A program made the translations under genes and the position numbers. This document shows positions 36,730-45,349 of a stretch of DNA of 64,000 nucleotides, piece by piece. This DNA is from Burkholderia aenigmatica (GTDB lineage Bacteria > Pseudomonadota > Gammaproteobacteria > Burkholderiales > Burkholderiaceae), in NCBI RefSeq assembly GCF_902499175.1, contig NZ_CABVQC010000008.1, positions 122,470-186,469 on the forward strand, read 5' to 3'. Below the pieces are notes generated by a model. The model was given only the letters and a program-made list of their open reading frames with translations, searched no databases and was not told the DNA's origin. Positions within the stretch are counted from its first letter, which is position 1; each line of letters opens with the position of its first letter.

Positions 36730-37950
36730 ATGGGTGCCCTGAGCCATATCCGCGTGCTGGACCTCACCCGCGTGCTCGCGGGCCCGTGGTGCGCACAGAC
36801 GCTTGCCGATTTCGGCGCGGACGTGATCAAGGTCGAGCGCCCCGGCGCCGGCGACGACACGCGCCACTGGGGGCCGCCGTACCTGAAGGACGCGGACGGC
36901 GCGGATACCGCCGAGGCCGCGTACTACCTCGCGGCAAACCGCAACAAGCGCTCGGTGACGGTCGACATCGCGACGCCCGAGGGCCAGCAGATCGTGCGCG
37001 AACTCGCCGCGCAGAGCGACGTCGTGCTCGAGAACTACAAGGTCGGTCAGTTGAAGAAATACGGGCTCGATTACGAGTCGCTGCGCGCGGTGAAACCCGA
37101 CCTCGTCTACTGCTCGGTCACCGGCTTCGGCCAGACGGGCCCGTACGCGCACCGCGCGGGCTACGACTTCATCATCCAGGGGATCGGCGGCTTCATGAGC
37201 ATCACCGGCGAGCGCGACGGCGAGCCGGGCGGCGGCCCGCAAAAGGCCGGTGTCGCGATCGCCGACCTCGCGACCGGCCTCTATTCGACGATCGCGGTGC
37301 TCGCCGCCCTCGCGCACCGCGACCGGACCGGCGAAGGCCAGTACATCGACATGGCGCTGCTCGACGTGCAGGTCGCGCTGCTCGCGAACATGAACACCAA
37401 CTTCCTCGCGAGCGGCAAGCCGCCGGTGCGCTGGGGCAATGCGCATCCGAACATCGTGCCGTACCAGACGTTCCAGACGCGCGACGGGTGGATCATCGTC
37501 GCGGTCGGCAACGACGGGCAGTTCCGCAAGTTCGTCGAGGCCGGCGGACAACCCGAGCTGGCCGACGACGAGCGTTTCGCGACGAATCCGTCGCGCGTGC
37601 GCCACCGCGACACGCTGGTGCCGATCCTCGCGGAGATGGTGAAGGCGCGCGACAAGGCCGACTGGATCGGTGCGCTCGAAGCGGCCGGCGTGCCGTGCGG
37701 GCCGATCAACGATCTCGACGAGGTGTTCGACAACGAGCAGGTCGTCGCGCGCGGGATGCAGGTGTCGCTGCCGCACCCGTGCGGCGCGGACGCGAAGCTC
37801 GTGCGCAACCCGATCCGGATGAGCGCGACGCCGCCCGACGCACGCACGGCCCCGCCGCTGCTCGGCGCACAGACCGACGACGTGCTGCGCGACATGCTCG
37901 GCTACGACGACGCGAAGATCGCCGGATTGCGGGCGAAACAGGCGATCTGA
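36730..37950 (+). CDS. CaiB/BaiF-type (class III) CoA-transferase
   Basis: Cytoplasmic CoA-transferase of 406 residues. Family landmarks are VLDLTRVLAGPWCAQTLADFG near the N-terminus (VLDLTRVLAGPWC), the catalytic aspartate in VAIADLATGLYS, the GDGEPGGGPQKAG loop and the C-terminal QNDEV-like region GVPCGPINDLDEV. The ATG at 36730 is favoured over the ATG at 36709 because GGAG lies 11 bases before it. It moves CoA between carboxylic acids. The acid is unknown; succinate/glutarate-type transferases look similar. It is divergent from alaS. Confidence 0.92.
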   Translation: MGALSHIRVLDLTRVLAGPWCAQTLADFGADVIKVERPGAGDDTRHWGPPYLKDADGADTAEAAYYLAANRNKRSVTVDIATPEGQQIVRELAAQSDVVLENYKVGQLKKYGLDYESLRAVKPDLVYCSVTGFGQTGPYAHRAGYDFIIQGIGGFMSITGERDGEPGGGPQKAGVAIADLATGLYSTIAVLAALAHRDRTGEGQYIDMALLDVQVALLANMNTNFLASGKPPVRWGNAHPNIVPYQTFQTRDGWIIVAVGNDGQFRKFVEAGGQPELADDERFATNPSRVRHRDTLVPILAEMVKARDKADWIGALEAAGVPCGPINDLDEVFDNEQVVARGMQVSLPHPCGADAKLVRNPIRMSATPPDARTAPPLLGAQTDDVLRDMLGYDDAKIAGLRAKQAI

Positions 37951-37968
37951 GCGGCGAGCCGGACGGAT

Positions 37969-37991
37969 TGCGCCCGGTTCGTCCGGGCGCA
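37969..37991. terminator. hairpin terminator after the CoA-transferase gene
   Basis: TGCGCCCGG (37969-37977) pairs with CCGGGCGCA (37983-37991) around TTCGT. A second GC-rich hairpin (GGCGGC/GCCGCC around 38000-38015) follows. It lies between convergent genes and probably works in both directions; there is no long T-tract. Confidence 0.6.
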
Positions 37992-38028
37992 GCGGAGAAG
38001 GCGGCTACGGCCGCCCTCCTTCGTGCGC

Positions 38029-38583
38029 TCAGCTCTCGCGATCGAGCGCGTCGAGCCAGCCGCGCGCGTCGGGCCAGTCGCCGAGCCCGCTGTCCGCATT
38101 GATGTGGCCGCGCGGGCCGATCTCGTGGAATGCGCTCCCCCATGCGTTCGCGCAGGTGCGGGCGAACGCGAGCGAGCCGTACGGATCGTCGCTGCTCGCC
38201 GCGACGCAGGTCGGAAACGGCAGCCGTTCGTACGGCACGGGCCCGAAGCCATGCGCATCGGCCGGAAACGCGGGGCCGGCCGGATCGGGCAGCGCCACGA
38301 GCAGCGCGCCGCACACCTTCGCGAGCGCGGCCGGGCGCGCATAGCGCGTCGCCCACCACGCGGTGGTCAGCGTGCCGAGGCTGTGCGCGGCGATCAGCAC
38401 CGGCCCGGGCGCGGCCTCGACCGCGCGGTCGAGTGCAAGACACCAGCCGTTGCGGAACGCACGCTCCCAGTCGGGCATCGCGATGCGCACGAAGCGCGCG
38501 TCGGCGCGCTCCCAGCGGCTTTGCCAGTGGAGCGGGCCCGAGTTGGCGTAACCCGGCAGGACGAAAACGGGGGAATGGCTCAT
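38029..38583 (-). CDS. RBBP9/YdeN-family serine hydrolase
   Basis: Small alpha/beta hydrolase of 184 residues, DUF1234/RBBP9-like. The N-terminal FVLPGYANSGPLHWQSRWE is characteristic. The nucleophile is in IAAHSLGTLTTAWW, the acid probably in ASSDDPYGSLA, and the catalytic His in GPRGHINADSGLGDWPD. The start at 38583 is chosen because upstream in-frame sequence lacks hydrolase features. Natural substrates of the family are poorly known. It is convergent with the CoA-transferase gene. Confidence 0.88.
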   Translation of the reverse strand: MSHSPVFVLPGYANSGPLHWQSRWERADARFVRIAMPDWERAFRNGWCLALDRAVEAAPGPVLIAAHSLGTLTTAWWATRYARPAALAKVCGALLVALPDPAGPAFPADAHGFGPVPYERLPFPTCVAASSDDPYGSLAFARTCANAWGSAFHEIGPRGHINADSGLGDWPDARGWLDALDRES

Positions 38584-38762
38584 GGAAGGCAGCGTCGACG
38601 CATGGAGTCGTGATGAAATGTCGACGCAGTGTCGCACACCCGTTCCTCCCTGATGCTGCCTGTCTGAAACCGGAAGGATGTGCGTGGGGTCGGGACGCAT
38701 TCGGAACCGCGTCGCGACCGGACGGCAAGCCGCCTGGCAGGCGGCTCGCGTCATGTCATTGG

Positions 38763-38972
38763 TCAGCGCACGTTTGCGCCGACGATACCGCCCGCCGCGG
38801 CGCCCGCGACCGTGCCGAGCGGGCCGCCCGTCACCAGGTAGCCGAGCGCGCCGCCCGCGGCCGCGCCGATACCGGCATTGCGCTGCGTATGCGTCATCGC
38901 GCATGCGCCGAGTTGCGACAGGGCCGCGACGATCACGGCGGTACGAAAGATAAACGTGGTCTTCTTCATCAT
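38763..38972 (-). CDS. glycine-zipper lipoprotein
   Basis: Small cell-envelope protein of 69 residues. Positively charged MMKKTT is followed by a hydrophobic signal and a lipobox LGAC, so Cys23 or so is lipidated. The mature part is a glycine zipper (AGIGAAAGGALGYLVTGG and VAGAAAGGIVG), as in OsmB/SlyB-like outer-membrane lipoproteins. The first of two adjacent ATGs is used. It sits alone upstream of glnS on the opposite strand. It is probably involved in envelope stress or structure, without a specific role that can be read here. Confidence 0.82.
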   Translation of the reverse strand: MMKKTTFIFRTAVIVAALSQLGACAMTHTQRNAGIGAAAGGALGYLVTGGPLGTVAGAAAGGIVGANVR

Positions 38973-39216
38973 GATTTTTAGTTTCCTCCCGCCGCGCGGC
39001 AACCCGAACGGCGGCATTGAATCGGTGAAGCCATCATAGGCAACGCCAAACGGCCCGGGCAATCCGATTTACGTCGTGTTACAGCCGACACAATATCGAG
39101 ATAATCGGTCGAAACCCGCGTCTGCCATGCCGCAAGCCGCGCGGGACGGACCCCGGTCAGGTAGAATCACGGGATTAAACCGGCGCGACGCGCCGACACA
39201 ACCTGACGCCATCCGC

Positions 39217-40926
39217 ATGAGCACCGAACGCAACGACGCCCCCGCGGCTTCCAATTTCATCCGCAACATCATCGACGACGACAACCGCACCGGCAAATGG
39301 AGCGGCCGCGTCGAGACGCGCTTCCCGCCCGAGCCGAACGGCTATCTGCACATCGGCCATGCCAAGAGCATCTGCCTGAACTTCAGCGTCGCGCGCGACT
39401 ACGGCGGCGTGTGCCACCTGCGCTTCGACGACACGAACCCGGAAAAGGAAAGCGTCGAGTACGTCGACTCGATCGTCGACGCGGTGCGCTGGCTCGGCTT
39501 CGACTGGCGCAAGGACGCGGTCGATCACCAGTACTTCGCGAGCGACTACTACGACAAGCTGTACGAGTTCGCCGAGCTGCTGATCCAGCGCGGCAAGGCG
39601 TATGTCGACAGCCAGAGCGCCGATGAAATGCGCGCGAACCGCGGCTCGCTGACGGAAGGCGGCAAGCCGTCGCCGTTCCGCGAGCGCACGCCGGCAGAAA
39701 ACCTCGACCTGTTCCGCCGCATGAAGGCCGGCGAGTTCAAGGAAGGCGAGCATGTGCTGCGCGCGAAGATCGACATGGCTTCGCCGAACATGAACATGCG
39801 CGACCCGGTGATCTACCGGATCCGCTATGCGCACCACTACCGCACCGGCGACGCGTGGTGCGTGTACCCGATGTACGACTACACGCACTGCATCTCGGAC
39901 GCGCTCGAAGGCATCACGCATTCGCTGTGCACGCTCGAGTTCGAGGATCACCGCCCGCTGTACGACTGGGTGCTGAACGAACTCGCGGAAGCCGGCATGT
40001 TCACGCGCCCGCTGCCGCAACAGATCGAATTCTCGCGGCTGAACCTCACGTACGCGATCACCAGCAAGCGCAAGCTGCTGCAGCTCGTCACCGAAGGCCA
40101 CGTCGACGGCTGGGACGACCCGCGGATGCCGACGATCGTCGGCGTGCGCCGCCGCGGCTTCACGCCGGAGAGCATCCACCTGTTCTGCGAGCGCATCGGC
40201 GTGACGAAGATCGACTCGTGGATCGACATGAGCATCTTCGAAGGCGCGCTGCGCGACGACCTCGACGACAAGGCCGCGCGTACCGTCGCGGTGCTCGATC
40301 CGCTGAAGCTCGTGATCGACAACTATCCGGAAGATCTCGAAGAGGCGTGCACGGCCCCCGTGCACCCGCATCATCCGGAACGCGGCGTGCGCACGTTCCC
40401 GATCTCGCGCGAGCTGTGGATCGAGCGCGAGGACTTCGTCGAAAACCCGCCGAAGGGCTATTTCCGCCTGTTCCCGGGCAACAAGGTGCGCCTGCGCTAC
40501 GGCTACGTGATCGAATGCACGGGCTTCGACAAGGACGCCGACGGCAACGTGACGGCCGTGCACTGCAACTACTTCCCGGACAGCAAGTCGGGCACCGAAG
40601 GCGCGAACACGTACAAGGTCAAGGGCAACATTCACTGGGTCAGCGCGAAACATGCGCAACCGGCCGAAGTGCGGATCTACGACCGCCTGTTCAAGGAGCC
40701 GCATCCGGACGCGGGCGGCGCGAACTTCCTCGAAGCGCTGAACCCCGATTCGAAGAAGATCGTGCACGCGTACGTCGAGCCGGGCAACGGCGACATCGCA
40801 CCGGAAACGCGCCTGCAGTTCGAGCGCCACGGCTACTTTGTTGCGGACCGCGTCGATTCGAAGCCGGGCAAGCCGGTGTTCAACCGGATCGTCGGGCTGC
40901 GCGACAGCTGGGGCAAGCCGGCGTAA
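39217..40926 (+). CDS. glnS: glutamine--tRNA ligase
   Basis: Charges tRNA-Gln in the cytoplasm. The 569-residue class I synthetase shows the HIGH motif in [15 protein letters not shown] and the KMSKS-equivalent in [10 protein letters not shown]. The core also has GFDWRKDA and [18 protein letters not shown] (shown as [16 protein letters not shown]). The C-terminal anticodon-binding beta barrels follow. The ATG at 39217 gives the standard N-terminus. A strong terminator follows 47 bases after the stop. Confidence 0.98.
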   Translation: MSTERNDAPAASNFIRNIIDDDNRTGKWSGRVETRFPPEPNGYLHIGHAKSICLNFSVARDYGGVCHLRFDDTNPEKESVEYVDSIVDAVRWLGFDWRKDAVDHQYFASDYYDKLYEFAELLIQRGKAYVDSQSADEMRANRGSLTEGGKPSPFRERTPAENLDLFRRMKAGEFKEGEHVLRAKIDMASPNMNMRDPVIYRIRYAHHYRTGDAWCVYPMYDYTHCISDALEGITHSLCTLEFEDHRPLYDWVLNELAEAGMFTRPLPQQIEFSRLNLTYAITSKRKLLQLVTEGHVDGWDDPRMPTIVGVRRRGFTPESIHLFCERIGVTKIDSWIDMSIFEGALRDDLDDKAARTVAVLDPLKLVIDNYPEDLEEACTAPVHPHHPERGVRTFPISRELWIEREDFVENPPKGYFRLFPGNKVRLRYGYVIECTGFDKDADGNVTAVHCNYFPDSKSGTEGANTYKVKGNIHWVSAKHAQPAEVRIYDRLFKEPHPDAGGANFLEALNPDSKKIVHAYVEPGNGDIAPETRLQFERHGYFVADRVDSKPGKPVFNRIVGLRDSWGKPA

Positions 40927-40972
40927 CGGCGTGCTTCGCGCGCGGCTTCGCAAGCCGCCGTCGCGTGCCCAT

Positions 40973-41003
40973 AAAAAAAACCGGCCTCAGGGCCGGTTTT
41001 TTT
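40973..41003. terminator. bidirectional rho-independent terminator after glnS
   Basis: CCGGCC (40981-40986) and GGCCGG (40991-40996) form the stem with loop TCAG, extended by eight A (40973-40980) opposite seven T (40997-41003). It is a classical terminator in both directions for the convergent glnS and NUDIX genes. Confidence 0.93.
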
Positions 41004-41059
41004 ATTGTGTGCTTTGAAGCGAAGCCAGGTCACGTGGCAGCGGAAACCGCCACGCTCGT

Positions 41060-41530
41060 TCACCCACCGGTCAACCGCCGATGCAACTCCGCCAGCGACA
41101 GCTTCGTGCGAAACAGCCGCGCGAGGCTGCGGCTCGCATACGCATCGACGTCGGCGGGCGCGGTCCAGCGATACGCATCCATCTCGGGAATCATCGAGCC
41201 GTCACGACGGCTCGGAAACAGCGACGTGCACGTACACTGCGCGGGATCGATCTCGCCTTCGGGCACCCGCACCGCGAACAGGTGCAGGTCCTTGTCGTGC
41301 CGGTACGCGAAACGGCCGAGATCGAGCAAGCGGGCCGGCGCGAATGCAATGCCGGTTTCCTCGAGCAGTTCACGCAGCGCCGCGTCGGCCGGCGTCTCGC
41401 CCGGCTCGCCCTGCCCCTTCGGGATGTCCCAGTGCGTGGTATCCGTCGCGTGCGCGAGGAACACGCGGCCGGCCGCATCGAGGATCACGACGCCGCACGA
41501 TACCGTGCGCGGCGCGCCGCCCCGCTTCAT
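41060..41530 (-). CDS. NUDIX hydrolase
   Basis: Cytoplasmic NUDIX pyrophosphohydrolase of 156 residues. The NUDIX box is GQGEPGETPADAALRELLEETGI (core GETPADAALRELLEE), preceded by HWDIPKGQGE. This resembles the small diadenosine-polyphosphate or general nucleotide-clearing NUDIX group. It differs from the zinc-ribbon NUDIX protein encoded at 30788-31324. The ATG at 41530 begins 12 bases after the upstream stop and avoids a 43-base overlap that the longer frame would need. Substrate unknown. Confidence 0.87.
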   Translation of the reverse strand: MKRGGAPRTVSCGVVILDAAGRVFLAHATDTTHWDIPKGQGEPGETPADAALRELLEETGIAFAPARLLDLGRFAYRHDKDLHLFAVRVPEGEIDPAQCTCTSLFPSRRDGSMIPEMDAYRWTAPADVDAYASRSLARLFRTKLSLAELHRRLTGG

Positions 41531-41541
41531 CACGTGCGTGC

Positions 41542-41928
41542 TCAGCGCTTCTGCAGCTGCCACTTGCCCGCGTCGGTCTTGCAATAGACGGGCTTGAGCG
41601 TCATCGTCTGGCCCTTCGCGGTGATCTCGGTGGCGATTTCACGGCAGGTCTTGCCGTCGGTTTCCGACGTGCTCGGCGTGAGCTTCGCATCGATCTGCGT
41701 GCCGCGGCCGCTGCTCTGCCACGTCGTGGTCTCGCCGTCCTTGCCTTCGTCGCGCACCTGCGCGGCGGTCTTCGCAAGCGACGCACGGTCGGTCTTGCTG
41801 AAGTAGCTGAGCGGCGTGTCGTTCAGGAAGTTCAGGTTGTTCTGCGCATGGGCAGGCAGCATCGCGGCTGCGCACGCGGCGCCGGCCAGCACACGCGTGA
41901 CGACGGAAAGGGATGCACGCATCGACAT
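41542..41928 (-). CDS. RT0821/Lpp0805-like surface protein
   Basis: Exported protein of 128 residues. The signal peptide MSMRASLSVVTRVLAGAACA ends with cleavage after LPAHA|QN (about residue 28). The mature part has the pattern of the RT0821/Lpp0805 surface-antigen domain (N-terminal NLNFLNDTPLSYF, then W, G and a Cys pair in GKTCREIATEI and PVYCKTDAGKWQ), possibly forming a disulfide. A perfect AAGGAG ribosome-binding site seven bases before the ATG fixes the start. A long hairpin and a 12-base palindrome lie directly upstream. Function unknown. Confidence 0.75.
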   Translation of the reverse strand: MSMRASLSVVTRVLAGAACAAAMLPAHAQNNLNFLNDTPLSYFSKTDRASLAKTAAQVRDEGKDGETTTWQSSGRGTQIDAKLTPSTSETDGKTCREIATEITAKGQTMTLKPVYCKTDAGKWQLQKR

Positions 41929-41957
41929 GTTGTTCTCCTTGGATGTTCGATCGAACG

Positions 41958-41997
41958 GCGCAGTGTGCATGCCGGCGAACCGGCACGCACACTGCGC
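41958..41997. terminator. 18-base-pair hairpin upstream of the surface-protein gene
   Basis: The arms 41958-41975 and 41980-41997 pair over 18 positions around CGAA, with one A/C mismatch on the plus transcript that becomes G-U on the minus transcript. It lies 45 bases after the di-heme peroxidase stop and 30 bases before the next start codon, so it may terminate one message or structure the leader of the next. There is no T-tract. Confidence 0.55.
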
Positions 41998-42041
41998 CTG
42001 TCAGCGAGCGAGGATAGCATGCGTGCCGTCGACGCCGCCTT

Positions 42042-43427
42042 CTAGTGGCCGGCCGGCGCGGCCGTTTGCTGATATCCGTCAGTCAGCGTACCCAGGAACG
42101 CAATCACGTCCTTGATCTCGGCTTCGTTCAGCGCGGGCTGCTCGCCGCGCTTGCGGTCGAACGGCGCCTCGCGATTGATGTTCGGCCAGTAGCGCTTGGG
42201 CAGGTCGTCGTAGATCTGCACTTTGCCGTGCACGACCGGATAGAACTTCTCCGGATGGATGTCGCGCTCGACGTAGAAGCGCATCACGTCCTCGAGCGTG
42301 TGATACACGCCGTTGTGGAAGAAGGTCTTGCGCAGCGCGACGTTGCGCAGCGACGGCGTACGAAACAGCCCGCAGAATTCGTCGCGACCCTTCAGGTCGG
42401 TACGCTCGGGGCCGCACGCGCCGAGATCGTAGAAGCGCGGGTCGCGATTGACGGGCAGCGCGCGGTTGCGCGGCACCGCGACCGCGATCAGCCCGAAATC
42501 GCTGAACTGCGGCGGCGTGCCGTCGAGCGCGCGCTGGCTGATGTGGCAGCTCGCGCAATTGCCCTTCTTCTCGTCGTTGAACAACTGCAGCCCGCGCAGT
42601 TCAGCCGGCGTGAGCTGCGCATGGCCGGCGAGATACGCGTCGTACTTGCTCGTGTACGGCGAGAACAGTTCGGGTGTCTGCTCGAACGTCTCGAGCGCGC
42701 GCAGCACGGCCTTGAACGTGGCCGCGTCGTCGTCGAGCACCTTCACGCCGAACACCGCGCGGAACTCGTCCGCATACGGCGCGGCCTTCACGGCCTGCGC
42801 GACCTTCGCGGGCGAGCTGTTCATCTCGAACGGCGACGTGAGCGGAATGCGCGCCTGCTCGGCGCCCGTGTCGACGCGGCCGTCCCACGTGAGGCCGCCC
42901 GTCGGGCCCGCATCGACGCTCTCGTCGCCTTCGTCGTCGGAATCGTGGAAGTGTTCGGTGAACTGCGGCACGCCTTGCAGGTACTTGAGCGACGGCACCG
43001 CACGAAAGCCCGGACGTTTCATGTCGTCGCCGCCCAATTGCACGGCCAGCGCGTTGGGCGGGCCGAACGCGTGATCGGGGCTGTGGCACGACGCGCACGC
43101 GAGCTTGCCGGAACCTGACAGCGTAGGGTCAAAGAAAAGTTGCTTGCCGAGCGCCGTCATCCGGCGCACGCCTTCGTAAACTTGTGCCCGCGTCTGCGGC
43201 TGGTTCGTCTCGACCACCGCGCCGCTCGCGGCAACCGTTGCGGACGCAACCACATTGGCGGCGCCCGGTGTACTCGCCGCGCTGGCGGCCTGTACGGTCG
43301 GCGCACCCGCCCCCGGCTGTCCGTCACAGCCGGCAAGGGTTGCAAGCGTAGTGACCAGCGCGAATGCGCCGGTCAGGTGCAGCCACGAACGCGCGAACGC
43401 GCCGGCTGTCGGTTGGCGAGGCTTCAT
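42042..43427 (-). CDS. di-heme cytochrome c peroxidase (MauG/CcpA-like) lipoprotein
   Basis: Periplasmic, probably membrane-anchored di-heme enzyme of 461 residues. The N-terminal signal ends in a lipobox-like LATLAGC, so Cys34 is likely lipidated. A low-complexity Ala/Thr/Val linker follows. Two c-type heme sites are present, CASCH in ACASCHSPDHAFG and CASCH in NCASCHISQRALD. The C-terminal part contains FRTPSLRNVALRKTFFHNG, typical of the MauG/cytochrome c peroxidase family. It is divergent from a secreted phosphatase/phospholipase gene, with PHO-box-like repeats between them oriented toward this gene. Whether it reduces peroxide or modifies a partner protein is unknown. Confidence 0.9.
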   Translation of the reverse strand: MKPRQPTAGAFARSWLHLTGAFALVTTLATLAGCDGQPGAGAPTVQAASAASTPGAANVVASATVAASGAVVETNQPQTRAQVYEGVRRMTALGKQLFFDPTLSGSGKLACASCHSPDHAFGPPNALAVQLGGDDMKRPGFRAVPSLKYLQGVPQFTEHFHDSDDEGDESVDAGPTGGLTWDGRVDTGAEQARIPLTSPFEMNSSPAKVAQAVKAAPYADEFRAVFGVKVLDDDAATFKAVLRALETFEQTPELFSPYTSKYDAYLAGHAQLTPAELRGLQLFNDEKKGNCASCHISQRALDGTPPQFSDFGLIAVAVPRNRALPVNRDPRFYDLGACGPERTDLKGRDEFCGLFRTPSLRNVALRKTFFHNGVYHTLEDVMRFYVERDIHPEKFYPVVHGKVQIYDDLPKRYWPNINREAPFDRKRGEQPALNEAEIKDVIAFLGTLTDGYQQTAAPAGH

Positions 43428-43466
43428 CGATTCGTCGGAAAGTGGGTTCAGGAGCGGCCGGAGTTT

Positions 43467-43506
43467 ATGTCAGCCGCATGACCGTTACATGACGACGAAT
43501 CGACAG
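43467..43506 (-). promoter_or_regulatory. tandem PHO-box-like repeats (PhoB sites)
   Basis: Four 7-base units on an 11-base period (starting 43467, 43478, 43489 and 43500). Read on the minus strand they are CTGACAT, CGGTCAT, TCGTCAT and CTGTCGA with 4-base spacers, against the PHO-box unit CTGTCAT; 22 of 28 positions match. The orientation points toward the di-heme peroxidase gene. Confidence 0.6.
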
Positions 43507-43521
43507 CTAATCGAAAGGACG

Positions 43522-43539
43522 CCTACACCCGGCTGTCAA
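43522..43539 (+). promoter_or_regulatory. possible PHO box for the phosphatase gene
   Basis: CCTACAC-CCGG-CTGTCAA has one good unit (6 of 7) and one poor unit. A CAAAAT element lies 10 bases downstream, the usual spacing between a PHO box and a -10 element, pointing to the acpA-like gene. It is weaker than the tandem array next to it. Confidence 0.35.
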
Positions 43540-43652
43540 ATCGCACCCTCAAAATGCTTACAGCCGGACATGCCACGGTTACCCTCGCGAACCGGCGGTA
43601 CACGAATGCTCCGGTTCCCCACGCGACAAGAGAGAGATAGAGAGTACAACGG

Positions 43653-45239
43653 ATGAAAAACCACGCCTGGATTCGCTTTACACCGATCGCCGTTGCCGCG
43701 GCCGCCGCCCTCACCGCCTGCGGCGGCGACGACGTGCAGCAGCAAGGCCTGTCGACGGTGAAGAACGTCGTCGTGATCTACGCCGAGAACCGCAGCTTCG
43801 ACAACCTGTACGGCAACTTCCCGGGCGCGAACGGCCTGCAGAACGTGACCGCAGCCAGCGCGCAGCAGAAGGACCGCAACGGCCAGCCGCTCGCGACGCT
43901 GCCGAAGGTATGGGGCGGCCTGACCGCGAAGGGCGTCACGCCCGCCGTGACCGAAGCGATGACGGCCAACCTGCCGAACGCGCCGTTCGCGATCGACGAC
44001 CCGAACGGTTTCAATACGTCGATGAGCGTGACGACGCGCGACCTGTATCACCGCTTCTACGAGAACCAGATGCAGATCAACGGCGGCAAGAACGACATGT
44101 TCGCCGCCTGGGCCGATTCCGGCGGCCTCGTGATGGGCCACTACACGCCCGACGCGACGAAGCTGCCGCTGTGGAAGATCGCGCAGCAGTTCACGCTGGC
44201 CGACAACTTCTTCATGGGCGCGTTCGGCGGCTCGTTCCTGAACCACCAGTACCTGATCTGCGCGTGCGCGCCGTTCTACGCGAACGCGGACAAGAGCCCG
44301 GCCGCCGGTTCGATCTCGGCCGTCGCCGCCGACGGCAAGTCGCTGCAGCTCGCGACCAACTCGCCGGCTTCCGCGCTCGACGGCATTCCGAAGTTCGTGA
44401 ACTCGGGCAACCTGACGCCGGACTTCTACGCGATCAACACGATGCAGCCGCCGTACCAGCCGAGCGGCAACAAGGCGGCTTCGGGCGGCGATCCGAACCT
44501 GGCCGACCCGTCGGCCGCATCGACGCTGCCGCCGCAATCGCAGCAGAACATCGGCGACCTGATGACCAACGCCGGCGTGTCGTGGGCATGGTACGGCGGT
44601 GCGTGGAACCAGGCGCTGCAGGCCGCTCAAAGCGGCACCGCGAACGTGATCTACGGCCCGAACATGACGGCGCCGAACTTCCAGCCGCACCATCAGCCGT
44701 TCAACTACTACGCGAACCAGGCACCGGGCAGCACGAGCCGCGCGCAGCACTTGCTCGACGGCGGCGCCGACGGCAGCGAGTTCATCAAGGCGATCGACGC
44801 GGGCACGCTGCCGCAGGTCGCGTTCTACAAGCCGCAGGGCAACCTGAACGAACACGCGGGCTACACCGACGTGTCGAGCGGCGACCAGCACATCGCGAAC
44901 GTGATCGCCCACCTGCAGGCCAGCCCGCAGTGGAAGAACATGGTCGTGGTCGTCACGTACGACGAAAACGGCGGCTTCTGGGATCACGTGTCGCCGCCGA
45001 AGGGCGACCGCTGGGGCCCGGGCACGCGGATTCCGGCACTCATCGTGTCGCCGTTCTCGAAGAAGGGCTTCGTCGACCACACGCAGTACGACACCGCGTC
45101 GATCCTGCGCTTCATCACGCGCCGCTTCTCGCTGCCGCGCCTCGCGGGCCTGCAACAGCGCGACGACGCGCTGAAGGCCAACGGCGGCCAGCCGATGGGT
45201 GACCTGACGAACGCGCTCGCACTGTCGCCGAACCTGTAA
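43653..45239 (+). CDS. acid phosphatase/phospholipase C-family lipoprotein (AcpA-like)
   Basis: Exported phosphoesterase of 528 residues in the AcpA/phospholipase C family (PF04185). The N-terminus has a signal with lipobox AALTAC, so Cys23 is likely lipidated. Metal- and phosphate-site motifs are visible as IYAENRSFDNLYGNFPG near the N-terminus and TYDENGGFWDHVSPP toward the C-terminus. It would release phosphate from organic phosphates or phospholipids outside the inner membrane. Candidate PHO boxes upstream fit phosphate-starvation control. The divergent partner is a di-heme peroxidase gene. Confidence 0.9.
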   Translation: MKNHAWIRFTPIAVAAAAALTACGGDDVQQQGLSTVKNVVVIYAENRSFDNLYGNFPGANGLQNVTAASAQQKDRNGQPLATLPKVWGGLTAKGVTPAVTEAMTANLPNAPFAIDDPNGFNTSMSVTTRDLYHRFYENQMQINGGKNDMFAAWADSGGLVMGHYTPDATKLPLWKIAQQFTLADNFFMGAFGGSFLNHQYLICACAPFYANADKSPAAGSISAVAADGKSLQLATNSPASALDGIPKFVNSGNLTPDFYAINTMQPPYQPSGNKAASGGDPNLADPSAASTLPPQSQQNIGDLMTNAGVSWAWYGGAWNQALQAAQSGTANVIYGPNMTAPNFQPHHQPFNYYANQAPGSTSRAQHLLDGGADGSEFIKAIDAGTLPQVAFYKPQGNLNEHAGYTDVSSGDQHIANVIAHLQASPQWKNMVVVVTYDENGGFWDHVSPPKGDRWGPGTRIPALIVSPFSKKGFVDHTQYDTASILRFITRRFSLPRLAGLQQRDDALKANGGQPMGDLTNALALSPNL

Positions 45240-45288
45240 CGGCGCAGCGGCACGGCAATGCACCGGCCGGCGTCATGCCGGCCGCATA

Positions 45289-45320
45289 CGACAAAGGGCG
45301 GCTTCGGCCGCCCTTTGTCG
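45289..45320. terminator. perfect 14-bp hairpin with UUCG loop
   Basis: Arms 45289-45302 and 45307-45320 are perfectly complementary around TTCG, giving a very stable tetraloop hairpin 50 bases after the phosphatase stop and before the convergent DUF3331 gene. There is no T-tract; it is likely a shared terminator. Confidence 0.7.
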
Positions 45321-45349
45321 TTGCGCGCGCGCAAGCACCGCGCGCCGCG

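Noticed and set aside
33753..38102. A 1449-codon plus-strand open frame across alaS and its neighbours
   Set aside because: It runs antisense to alaS and then out of frame with the CoA-transferase. Its product is His/Arg/Val-rich with no family features, as expected for a shadow frame at high GC.
43522..43539. Second PHO box as a firm feature
   Set aside because: Only one of its two 7-base units is a good match, so it is kept at low confidence and not used alone as evidence for PhoB control.
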